Shown here piece after piece: positions 1-6,062 of a DNA stretch of 8,090 nt. The notes beneath the pieces are model-generated. The model did no database searches. It was not told the DNA's origin and saw nothing but the letters and a program-made list of their open reading frames with translations. This DNA is from Dehalococcoidales bacterium. GTDB taxonomy: Bacteria > Chloroflexota > Dehalococcoidia > Dehalococcoidales > RBG-16-60-22. Position 1 is the stretch's first letter. The number at the start of each line of letters is the position of its first letter. The stretch spans positions 1 through 8,090 of the forward strand of contig JAUWGD010000076.1 of NCBI GenBank assembly GCA_030606585.1, written 5' to 3'. Both the position numbers and the translations under genes were made by a program.

Positions 1-307
1 TGGGCAGGCAGGCCACCCCCGCGATGAACTTATCCGGGTACCTGTCCAGAAGCTCGGCGAGTTCCTCGTTGGCGATTTTCGCCAGTTCGATAGCGTCGGC
101 CTTCTTCGCGAATGTTTCCAGGGGGATATTGGCCACGGTCAGTACCTGCAATACATCCGGGTACCGGTTCATCAGCCGCAATCTCACCTCAAGGTCAACG
201 ACGGCGACGCTGCGGTACTCTATTCGCTGCTTGACGGCCGGGTTTTTCTTTGCGTAAAGCTCGGTGTATTTCTTGGTCATGATGTGGGAATATATGTCTA
301 TTTTCAT
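1..307 (-). CDS. Amidohydrolase family 2 (ACMSD-like) protein, N-terminal part
   Basis: The gene starts at 307 and runs off the left edge, so only about 102 residues are visible. They begin MKIDIYSHIM and closely match the N-terminus of alpha-amino-beta-carboxymuconate-semialdehyde decarboxylase and related amidohydrolases (MKIDIHSHIL). These are metal-dependent TIM-barrel enzymes that decarboxylate or hydrolyse ring-derived acids in the cytoplasm. Further on, the segment LLDRYPDKFIAGVACLP matches the typical conserved YPxRFxGxxxLP stretch. The start is supported by GGGAGGAG at 315-322 (minus strand), 7 bases before ATG. The gene follows the DUF169 gene by 48 bases on the same strand, so the two are probably co-transcribed. 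One oddity: the first His of the metal-binding HxH motif is Tyr6, while His8 is kept. Family assignment is good; the substrate is unknown. Confidence 0.8.
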   Translation of the reverse strand, partial: MKIDIYSHIMTKKYTELYAKKNPAVKQRIEYRSVAVVDLEVRLRLMNRYPDVLQVLTVANIPLETFAKKADAIELAKIANEELAELLDRYPDKFIAGVACLP

Positions 308-355
308 ATTGCGACTCCTCCCAATGCGTTTATCATTATCTCTTGCTTAGTTTGT

Positions 356-1114
356 TCAGGGATTCCCAAAATCCCGGGCTAATTCTTCAAATATTTTTTT
401 ACGTCGCGTCAGAAACTGTTCCCTGGTGTCATCTGTATATGCGGGAAGCACCCATTCCATCTTCTCCAGATTTCGGGTTATTACGGGTATCCGGTCATAC
501 GGTATGGAGAATAGAAGCAATCCTTCAGGATATACCCTTCTTCCTTTCAAGCCAAGGGTCAGCCCGGTGGTTACGTAATTGACCTGGCCGCTCAGGTACG
601 GATAAGCGAAAAGGTAAGAGCAGGCGCCACCCGAAATTGCCTTGCTGGACCATATTTCTCCGGTCGAATAGCTCAGAGCCCTCAGCACGATTTCCGCCTG
701 GCTTACAGTGGCCACAAGAAACAGGAGGTCGGGCTCGAAATCAATTTGTTCCAGCGGGGAAAAGATAACGTAATTTATGTTGCCCGGGGGCATTTTCGGT
801 GAATCCGCGACCAGCCTTTCGTTAACGCGTGCTTCTTGATAGAGGCCCCATTTGACTCCCAGTTCCCCGCCTCCTGCGTGCAGCGAAGGGGCAACCATTC
901 CCAGTATCATTGCCCCGGCGCAGTCCTCATTATCTTTGTCAATGTAAAACGATGTCCCCCTTTGCTGGGCTTCATTAATCATCTCGCATAAAGCCATGCT
1001 CTTGTCCAGCTGTTCCATGCCTTCCGGTCTGCTGGGCAGGAACTTGACACCCACGGGTGGTCTCTCGAAGTTGAATTTTTTATAAATTGACAGATCAGTT
1101 TGAAGCGGTTTCAT
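356..1114 (-). CDS. DUF169 family protein
   Basis: This 252-residue soluble protein has the features of DUF169: an N-terminal PPVGVKF segment (residues 19-25), a Cys-containing central region (Cys43 and Cys65 in DNEDCAGA) and an SGGACSYLFAYPYLSG segment near 161-176 (Cys165). The length fits the family. No signal peptide or membrane segment is visible. The family has no established biochemical function; its conserved cysteines suggest metal, cofactor or redox chemistry, which is inference. The start is firm: AGGAGGT (1119-1125, minus strand) lies 4 bases before ATG. A promoter-like sequence sits just upstream at 1131-1159. The gene is the first visible gene of a minus-strand operon whose next member is an ACMSD-like amidohydrolase, so a joint role in handling a small organic substrate is possible but not shown. 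Confidence 0.82.
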   Translation of the reverse strand: MKPLQTDLSIYKKFNFERPPVGVKFLPSRPEGMEQLDKSMALCEMINEAQQRGTSFYIDKDNEDCAGAMILGMVAPSLHAGGGELGVKWGLYQEARVNERLVADSPKMPPGNINYVIFSPLEQIDFEPDLLFLVATVSQAEIVLRALSYSTGEIWSSKAISGGACSYLFAYPYLSGQVNYVTTGLTLGLKGRRVYPEGLLLFSIPYDRIPVITRNLEKMEWVLPAYTDDTREQFLTRRKKIFEELARDFGNP

Positions 1115-1130
1115 GGTAACCTCCTAAAAA

Positions 1131-1159
1131 AGTATATTATCGGGAATTCCCCATTTCAA
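1131..1159 (-). promoter_or_regulatory. Candidate sigma-70 promoter of the DUF169-amidohydrolase operon
   Basis: Read on the minus strand, TTGAAA (1154-1159) and TATACT (1131-1136) are separated by exactly 17 bases; each matches its consensus box at 5 of 6 positions. The spacer contains the perfect 10-base palindrome GGGAATTCCC (1142-1151), which could be an operator. One weakness is that transcription would begin near 1124, inside or at the edge of the Shine-Dalgarno sequence, giving a leader of only about 10 bases. Confidence 0.42.
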
Positions 1160-1221
1160 CCAGTGATTATCTACCCCGTTACCTCATGGTTCACCTCTAA
1201 TGTAGTATTCACAGCATACGG

Positions 1222-1251
1222 TTGTCAATTTACCTCACGGAGCCGTATCAT
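1222..1251 (+). promoter_or_regulatory. Candidate promoter for the antiporter gene, distal
   Basis: TTGTCA (1222-1227) and TATCAT (1246-1251) are separated by 18 bases, and each box differs from consensus at one position. This would give a leader of about 70 bases before the ATG at 1329. The same TATCAT -10 box with an 18-base spacer occurs in the promoter of the tandem cupin gene (5992-6021), which gives some support. A second, proximal candidate lies at 1292-1320. Confidence 0.35.
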
Positions 1252-1291
1252 CAGGCAAAGGGCTGACACCTCTCTCAAACGCCACGCCGAC

Positions 1292-1320
1292 TTGAAGTTT
1301 ATCGTAGCCGATGCCATAAT
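1292..1320 (+). promoter_or_regulatory. Candidate proximal promoter giving a leaderless antiporter mRNA
   Basis: TTGAAG (1292-1297) and CATAAT (1315-1320) are separated by 17 bases. A start site about 7 bases after the -10 box falls at about 1327, within two bases of the ATG at 1329. This would account for the absence of any Shine-Dalgarno sequence before that start. The -35 box matches consensus at only 4 of 6 positions, so the call is tentative. Confidence 0.3.
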
Positions 1321-1328
1321 TCACGGTA

Positions 1329-2711
1329 ATGGACATGGAGAACGTCGCCCATGTAATCGCTTTTGTGGGCATACTGGTATTCCTGGCGCACCTTTTCACC
1401 GGTATCTTCAGCCGCACCAGGATTCCCGACGTTATGCTACTGATTATCATAGGAATCTGTGTCGGTCCCTTACTACTTGACCTGACATCACCGGAGGAAT
1501 TCGGGGTGGTGGGGCCTGTCTTTACCACCATCACCCTGATTATCATACTTTTTGAGAGCGGCCTTGCCCTGAGATTGAGTATGCTGCGGGCGGCGCTGGG
1601 TGGGGCGATGGCTCTGGCTCCCTTAAGCTTCTTTTCGACGATGGCCGTCGTGGCCGGATTCGCTATCTGGCTTACCGACCTTGAAGTACTGCCGGCCTTC
1701 ATCCTGGGGGCGATTGTCGGCTCGACCTCGGAGACGGTCGTCATACCTCTGATCAGGCAGCTTAAAATCAAAGAGGAGACCAAGACTCTGCTTTCGGTGG
1801 AATCATCGGTTAATGACGTACTCAGCATCGTGATTACCGTGGCGCTGGTTCAGGCATATGTGGGGGGAGGAAAATTCGAAATCGCTTCGATTTCGGGCAA
1901 CCTGATTGCTTCATTTTTAGTTGCGCTGGTATTCGGGATTATCGGCGCTCTTGTCTGGTCAGTCCTGCTTAATAAAATACGCGCCTTGAAAAACGCCATA
2001 TTCACGACGCCGGCTTTTGTCTTCGTAATCTATGGTCTTGTGGAATATTTTGGATTCAGCGGAGCCATTGCCGCCCTGGCTTTCGGTATTACCATCGGCA
2101 ATATCGAGACAATACGTATCCCAATTTTTAAAACGCTGACAGTAAAAAAAGCTGTCGGTCTTAATGAGACGGAAAAGTTATTCTTCAGTGAAGTGGCCTT
2201 CCTGCTCAAGACCTTTTTCTTTATCTACCTCGGCATCTCCCTGGAGCTTATCAGCGGCTGGTTTATCATTGTCGCCCTGATACTTACGGCGGTGGCCTTT
2301 GTCCTGCGCATACCTGCGGTCAAGCTGTCGATACGACAGGCCGTGGGACCTAAAGACCTCTCTGTCATGGCGGTCATGGTGCCGAAAGGCCTGGCCGCGG
2401 TGGTGCTGGCCAGCATACCGTTACAGCAGGGGGTAGCCGGCGGGGAAATAATTAAAAATATTACCTACGGGGTAGTTCTTTTCAGCATCGTGATTACCTC
2501 GATACTGGTGCTCCTGCTGGAGAAGACGAGACTGCCGGACGTCTATGCCTGGGTATTTTCGCCGAATCTCCCGCGGTGGGGACAAAAGGCAGGCCCCCGC
2601 CCTACGGATATGGCGGGGCGAACGGACGATATTGCCCCCAGTGGTGATAAGCTTTTCGGGGGTGAGGGCGAAGATAAGAAGGGGACACCTGGAAAAGGCG
2701 GCAAGTCTTAG
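1329..2711 (+). CDS. Cation:proton antiporter, CPA1/NhaP-like
   Basis: This 460-residue integral membrane protein has about 12-13 hydrophobic segments up to residue 397, matching Na+(K+)/H+ antiporters of the cytoplasmic membrane. The best marker is the ion-binding Asn-Asp pair at residues 162-163 (ESSVNDVLSIVIT), which is typical of electroneutral CPA1/NhaP proteins. Upstream, GAIVGSTSETVVIP (128-140) occupies the place of the usual TDP motif, here S-T-S-E. MVPKGLAAVVLA (350-361) corresponds to the late helix that usually carries Arg, here Lys353. The last ~60 residues are hydrophilic, rich in Gly, Lys and Asp, with no recognisable TrkA-C/RCK regulatory domain. An in-frame stop at 1317-1319 makes 1329 the first possible start (1335 is the alternative); neither has a Shine-Dalgarno site. 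The gene converges on the next one with a 13-base gap. Ion specificity cannot be read from sequence. Confidence 0.88.
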   Translation: MDMENVAHVIAFVGILVFLAHLFTGIFSRTRIPDVMLLIIIGICVGPLLLDLTSPEEFGVVGPVFTTITLIIILFESGLALRLSMLRAALGGAMALAPLSFFSTMAVVAGFAIWLTDLEVLPAFILGAIVGSTSETVVIPLIRQLKIKEETKTLLSVESSVNDVLSIVITVALVQAYVGGGKFEIASISGNLIASFLVALVFGIIGALVWSVLLNKIRALKNAIFTTPAFVFVIYGLVEYFGFSGAIAALAFGITIGNIETIRIPIFKTLTVKKAVGLNETEKLFFSEVAFLLKTFFFIYLGISLELISGWFIIVALILTAVAFVLRIPAVKLSIRQAVGPKDLSVMAVMVPKGLAAVVLASIPLQQGVAGGEIIKNITYGVVLFSIVITSILVLLLEKTRLPDVYAWVFSPNLPRWGQKAGPRPTDMAGRTDDIAPSGDKLFGGEGEDKKGTPGKGGKS

Positions 2712-2724
2712 GCAGTTTACCTAT

Positions 2725-3612
2725 CTAGCGGGTCGGTAGAGACACGCTGTCTTTCGCCCTGGTGATTACGCTTTTTACGGATAATGAGACGCGTTGTTTG
2801 CTGCTGCCCGTCTCTTCGAAGTATCTTGTCAGCGTTTCCAGGGATTTCTTCTGCTGCCGGCTTACCGACATGTAGCTGAGCGTGTAGCCGTCCGGATTTT
2901 TTAATATAAGCACGCAGGTATTGCCGCGTTTCTTCCCGCCGTGTTCGGTAAGTTCTATTTCCATCATACGGACCAATCTGGTGGGCACCTCGATTATAGC
3001 CATGTCGCCGTCGCTGTCCAGAATCAATAGCTTACGGGTATTATGCGGCGTATGCCCGTCCGACGAAAGGGTTTTTAAAACGATAAGCGGGTAGCTGTAT
3101 TCGGCTTTATAAATGGGCATGGAGACTTCCATGTCGTCTTCCTGATAGTAGGGTAACCTCTCCAGCACCTTCGGTGTGGCTTCCGGTTGTGCCTGGCGCC
3201 GCCGCTTCCGGTATTCGGAAATGATGGTTACACGTTCGGATTCATTGAGCCTTATTATCGACTTCAGGTATTTCTTCAATATGTCCGGCAATATGCCGTT
3301 TTTCAGGGCGTGCTCCAGGATGTGTTCCAGCGCCCATACCTCTTTCTGTCCGACCTCGACAGTCGCCGGGATGAACTGCCCTGGAGCCGTTTCCAGTCCT
3401 ACGGTAGCAAAGGACCTGCGGCGGTGTGCCATGCCCGCCGCGCCGTCCCGGGCGCGCTCGTATACCATGCGGCTGACGATTGATGAGTAGACTTTACCGG
3501 AGACATCGCAATAGAGCATCCTCACCTTACCCCTGGGTATTTTCTCGTCGGCAAGGCGTACCGGCTGGAGAAACAGGACGTCGTTCGGCTGTTTTCGCTT
3601 TATTATCCCCAT
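2725..3612 (-). CDS. Unrecognised basic cytoplasmic protein
   Basis: I do not recognise this 295-residue protein. It is rich in Lys and Arg, has no signal peptide or membrane helix and shows no catalytic motif known to me. Residues 1-85 look like a beta-rich domain (VRMLYCDVSGKVYSS at 30-44, with several Arg around 48-66). Residues 92-140 look helical and end in a very basic RKRRRQ patch at 135-140. Residues 150-265 again look like alternating strands (YPLIVLKTL, KLLILDSDGDMAIIEVP, TCVLILKNPDGYTLSYMSV), and the basic tail ends SLPTR. Codon use resembles its neighbours, so it is very probably a real gene. Start choice is weak: there is no Shine-Dalgarno sequence before the ATG at 3612. It is divergent from the nitroreductase gene and converges on the antiporter gene. 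Nucleic-acid binding is a guess from charge only. Confidence 0.72.
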   Translation of the reverse strand: MGIIKRKQPNDVLFLQPVRLADEKIPRGKVRMLYCDVSGKVYSSIVSRMVYERARDGAAGMAHRRRSFATVGLETAPGQFIPATVEVGQKEVWALEHILEHALKNGILPDILKKYLKSIIRLNESERVTIISEYRKRRRQAQPEATPKVLERLPYYQEDDMEVSMPIYKAEYSYPLIVLKTLSSDGHTPHNTRKLLILDSDGDMAIIEVPTRLVRMMEIELTEHGGKKRGNTCVLILKNPDGYTLSYMSVSRQQKKSLETLTRYFEETGSSKQRVSLSVKSVITRAKDSVSLPTR

Positions 3613-3711
3613 GCTTACGTTAACCCGGCTAAGTCCGTGTATATATGGTACGTCCTTTGTTTTGATTGTGTCAATAGCGTAATAGTCATGGTGAGTCTGA
3701 AGCAGGTTAAT

Positions 3712-3741
3712 TTGACTTCACGAATGGAAAATGCCGATAAT
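3712..3741 (+). promoter_or_regulatory. Candidate promoter of the nitroreductase gene
   Basis: TTGACT (3712-3717) and GATAAT (3736-3741) are separated by 18 bases, and each matches its consensus box at 5 of 6 positions. It would give a leader of about 35 bases ending in a strong AAGGAGG (3772-3778), 7 bases before the ATG at 3786. Confidence 0.42.
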
Positions 3742-3785
3742 TATTATGGAGCAGCATTAGCTAGACCGAAGAAGGAGGCTCGAAT

Positions 3786-4451
3786 ATGGATGTTGTTGAT
3801 GCTATCAAAGAGAGAAAGAGTTTCCGGGCTTTTAAGCCCGACCCCGTCCCGCTGGATATCATCAAAAAGATAATGGAGCAGGCGCTGCGGGCCCCGTCCT
3901 GGGCTAATACCCAGCCCTGGGAGTTCGCCGTAGCCACCGGCAAGAAGCTGAAGGAGATAGAGGAAGGCTTTGTGAAAAAGGGCTTGCAGGAGCCGTATAA
4001 CGAGGTCGCCCGACCGTACGAGTATCCGGAACCGTACATGTCCCGTATACGCGCCCTGCAGCCTAAAGACCGCAAAGAACTGACCAAGGAAGAGTGGGAC
4101 GCCCGTACGATGGACAATTTTCGCCACTACGGCGCCACAACATGTATCTATCTCCTCGTCGGGAAGCCCATCTTCCAGCAGTCCAAGGGCATTAACGTCT
4201 GGTCGCTGTACGATTCCGGCTCGGCGGTGCAGAACATCATGCTGCTGGCTACCAACTACGGACTGGGGACGGTGGCGCAGGCGCAGGCGGTGGTCTATCC
4301 GGATATCATCAGGAAGGTGCTGGGAATCCCCGAGGATAAGCTCATCGCGCTGGGAATTTCTATCGGCTACCCCGACCTTGATAACCCGGTTAATCAAAGC
4401 AGAACGGCCCGCGAACCGCTGGACGAAGTCGTTAAGTTTTACGGTTTTTAG
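3786..4451 (+). CDS. Nitroreductase-family FMN flavoprotein
   Basis: This 221-residue cytoplasmic protein belongs to the nitroreductase superfamily: FMN-dependent enzymes, usually homodimers, that take electrons from NAD(P)H to reduce nitro compounds, quinones, enones or halogenated aromatics. The N-terminal AIKERKSFRAF (6-16) carries the Arg/Ser residues that contact the FMN phosphate. APSWANTQPWEF (36-47) is the classical flavin-binding loop. SLYDSGSAVQNIMLLATNYGLGT (140-162) is the conserved helix and dimer region, and IGYPD (193-197) plus a downstream Arg complete the FMN site. The length is normal and complete. The start is fixed by AAGGAGG 7 bases upstream. The gene appears to be monocistronic, with its own promoter and a MATE gene converging 9 bases downstream. 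The natural substrate cannot be inferred. Confidence 0.92.
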   Translation: MDVVDAIKERKSFRAFKPDPVPLDIIKKIMEQALRAPSWANTQPWEFAVATGKKLKEIEEGFVKKGLQEPYNEVARPYEYPEPYMSRIRALQPKDRKELTKEEWDARTMDNFRHYGATTCIYLLVGKPIFQQSKGINVWSLYDSGSAVQNIMLLATNYGLGTVAQAQAVVYPDIIRKVLGIPEDKLIALGISIGYPDLDNPVNQSRTAREPLDEVVKFYGF

Positions 4452-4460
4452 TAGAAGCTA

Positions 4461-5843
4461 TCATACCTTTTTAAGCTTCCACCTGCCCAGCCTGAAGTAG
4501 GCGATGTAGGCTATTGCCCCGGCCAGCATGCCGCCGACTATCGCCCAGCGTATGCCCAGGACACCGAGGTCGGTAACCTTAGGCAGGATAAAGGCTAAGG
4601 GCAGCTGTACTACCCATAACATGATGATGGCGATTATCATGTTCGGGATGGTATCCCCGGCACTGGCGATGCAGCTCTGCAGGACGGAGATAAACCCGAT
4701 AATCGTGAAAGCCGCGGCCGCTATCCTGATAAATGTGCTCCCGATTCCTATCAACTCGGGGTCGGTGGTGAAAATGCCTATTATGCTTTCCGCCCACAGC
4801 AGAATGGCCCCCGAGCAGACTACCATAACGGCTTCCAGAATCCCCACCGCCATCCAGGCGCTCTTCTCGGCACGCTCCGGCTGACGGGCGCCCAGGTTCT
4901 GCCCCACCAGCACGCCGGCTCCCATGCCGAATCCCATACCGGGCAGCATGATGAACATCTCCACGCGGGTAGCCAGGGAGTGGGCGGCTATTGCTATGGT
5001 ACCGAAGGGGGCTATCAGCCACGTCAGCACGAAGTTGCCGAACGACCTCTGCAGGTGCATGACGAGGGCGGGAACGCCGATTTTCAATATACGCCAGATG
5101 ATATCAAGGTCGAGGCGGAAATCCTGGCGGGTAAGGTGCAGCCGGGTCTTCCCTCCTAAAAGAAGCCATAATACGAGAATCATCCCCAGCACCTGGGATA
5201 TTATATTACTCAGGGCCGCCCCGGTCACGCCCATCTGAGGAAATATCCACAGTCCCAGGACGAGGAAGGGACAGAGTGTCACGTGAATAACTCTCAGCAG
5301 GGCTTCTATATACAATGGTCTTATGGTGTCTCCCGCGGACTGGATAATGTATAAGCCCATTACCAGCACATCCAGAGCTATCCAGCCGGCGAACATGACA
5401 CGCATATAGGCTATCCCATCGGCCATGACGTCCGCCTCCAGTCCGAACAGGCTCATGACGGGTTTTGCCAGCAGGATGCCGATGGTCATCATCAGGGCGC
5501 CCCAGGTAACGCTGAGAATCAGGGCCTGGGCGGCAATATGATTGGCCTCCGGTATATCGCCCGCTCCCACGTAGCGGGCGACCATAGCCCTCACGCCGAA
5601 AATCAGTCCGATATCCATCGCCATCACCAGCATGACGACGATATTGGCGATACCCACCCCGGCGATAGCGGCGGGCCCCAGCCTCCCCACCCAGACCATG
5701 TCGGCTACCTGGCTGACCACGAAGAGGGTCTCCATTAATACCATAGGCCAGGATAACAGCAGCAGGTTGCTGACGATGGGACCCTGCGTCCAGTTCTTGT
5801 TAAATAGGCTCTCGTTTCGGTCGGGTTTTTCCGTGTCTGGCAT
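4461..5843 (-). CDS. MATE-family multidrug/metabolite exporter
   Basis: The product is 460 residues from the start chosen here, the usual size for a MATE transporter with 12 membrane helices in two homologous halves. These proteins export drugs, dyes or metabolites in exchange for Na+ or H+ across the cytoplasmic membrane. Diagnostic segments are TQGPIVSNLLLLSWPMVL at the N-terminus, ADMVWVGRLGPAAIAGVG in the first half, QSAGDT before the mid-loop, and VGQNLGARQPERAEKSAW in the second half, with a second ASAGDT repeat near the end. The open frame extends to an ATG at 5939, but that codon lies upstream of a consensus -10 box (5931-5936). The Met at 5843 (MPDTEKPDRNESLF) is therefore the likelier start; its Shine-Dalgarno site is weak (GAAAGAAG, about 12 bases away). 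The gene is divergent from the tandem cupin gene, so a shared physiological role is possible. The substrate is unknown. Confidence 0.93.
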   Translation of the reverse strand: MPDTEKPDRNESLFNKNWTQGPIVSNLLLLSWPMVLMETLFVVSQVADMVWVGRLGPAAIAGVGIANIVVMLVMAMDIGLIFGVRAMVARYVGAGDIPEANHIAAQALILSVTWGALMMTIGILLAKPVMSLFGLEADVMADGIAYMRVMFAGWIALDVLVMGLYIIQSAGDTIRPLYIEALLRVIHVTLCPFLVLGLWIFPQMGVTGAALSNIISQVLGMILVLWLLLGGKTRLHLTRQDFRLDLDIIWRILKIGVPALVMHLQRSFGNFVLTWLIAPFGTIAIAAHSLATRVEMFIMLPGMGFGMGAGVLVGQNLGARQPERAEKSAWMAVGILEAVMVVCSGAILLWAESIIGIFTTDPELIGIGSTFIRIAAAAFTIIGFISVLQSCIASAGDTIPNMIIAIIMLWVVQLPLAFILPKVTDLGVLGIRWAIVGGMLAGAIAYIAYFRLGRWKLKKV

Positions 5844-5930
5844 TATACGCAGATACTTCTTTCCACAGGAATAAAGTGTCAATAATGTACGGCGGGAGCA
5901 ACCGGGTCCGGAGGAATCGATTGCCCTTAA

Positions 5931-5959
5931 ATAATACACTCTGTCCGAATTACTGTCAA
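5931..5959 (-). promoter_or_regulatory. Consensus sigma-70 promoter of the MATE gene
   Basis: On the minus strand a perfect TTGACA (5954-5959) is followed after 17 bases by TATTAT (5931-5936), 5 of 6 matches. It is the best promoter in the window. Transcription would start near 5924 and leave a leader of about 80 bases before the Met at 5843, which argues against using the ATG at 5939. Confidence 0.6.
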
Positions 5960-5974
5960 TTTACGTGGACTGCC

Positions 5975-5989
5975 TGCCCCTGAAGGGCA
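5975..5989. repeat. Short hairpin between the divergent MATE and cupin promoters
   Basis: TGCCC (5975-5979) and GGGCA (5985-5989) form a 5-base-pair stem around a 5-base loop, between the two -35 boxes (5954-5959 minus, 5992-5997 plus). It could be a regulator site acting on both genes or chance; arms this short carry little weight alone. Confidence 0.25.
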
Positions 5990-5991
5990 TT

Positions 5992-6021
5992 TTGACACGG
6001 TTACGATTAGTAAAGTATCAT
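5992..6021 (+). promoter_or_regulatory. Promoter of the tandem cupin gene
   Basis: A perfect TTGACA (5992-5997) is followed after 18 bases by TATCAT (6016-6021), 5 of 6 matches. Transcription would start near 6028, giving a leader of about 35 bases that carries AAGGAGG (6046-6052), 10 bases before the ATG at 6063. It lies back to back with the MATE promoter, the two -35 boxes about 32 bases apart. Confidence 0.55.
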
Positions 6022-6029
6022 GATTACTA
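6008..6029. promoter_or_regulatory. Inverted repeat over the cupin -10 box, possible operator
   Basis: TAGTAA (6008-6013) and TTACTA (6024-6029) are perfect inverted copies 10 bases apart, and the 8-base palindrome ATCATGAT (6017-6024) lies within the span. The repeat covers the -10 box and the expected start site, where a dimeric repressor would block transcription. No regulator gene is present in the window. Confidence 0.35.
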
Positions 6030-6062
6030 GTCCCTGAGAAAGAGCAAGGAGGATAATACCTC

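Noticed and set aside
24..257. 77-codon plus-strand open frame at the left edge
   Set aside because: It lies antisense to the amidohydrolase N-terminus, which has a strong start and clear family similarity.
1235..1828. 197-codon minus-strand open frame opposite the antiporter gene
   Set aside because: It is Ser/Arg-rich low-complexity translation opposite a membrane protein gene with recognisable motifs.
3640..3674. Perfect TTGACA (3669-3674, minus) as the promoter of the unrecognised 295-residue gene
   Set aside because: The only -10-like bases (TATATA, 3640-3645) are about 23 bases away, too far for a normal sigma-70 promoter.
3744..4397. Long minus-strand open frames opposite the nitroreductase gene
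   Set aside because: They are shadows of a gene with clear FMN-binding motifs and a strong Shine-Dalgarno site; their own sequences show no family features.
4454..4479. GAAGCT/AGCTTC hairpin as a terminator between the nitroreductase and MATE genes
   Set aside because: The stem has only 6 pairs around a 14-base loop, overlaps the end of the MATE coding region and lacks a T run after it.
5844..5939. Extended N-terminus of the MATE protein from the ATG at 5939
   Set aside because: The codon lies upstream of the consensus -10 box at 5931-5936, and the extra 32 residues do not resemble a MATE N-terminus.
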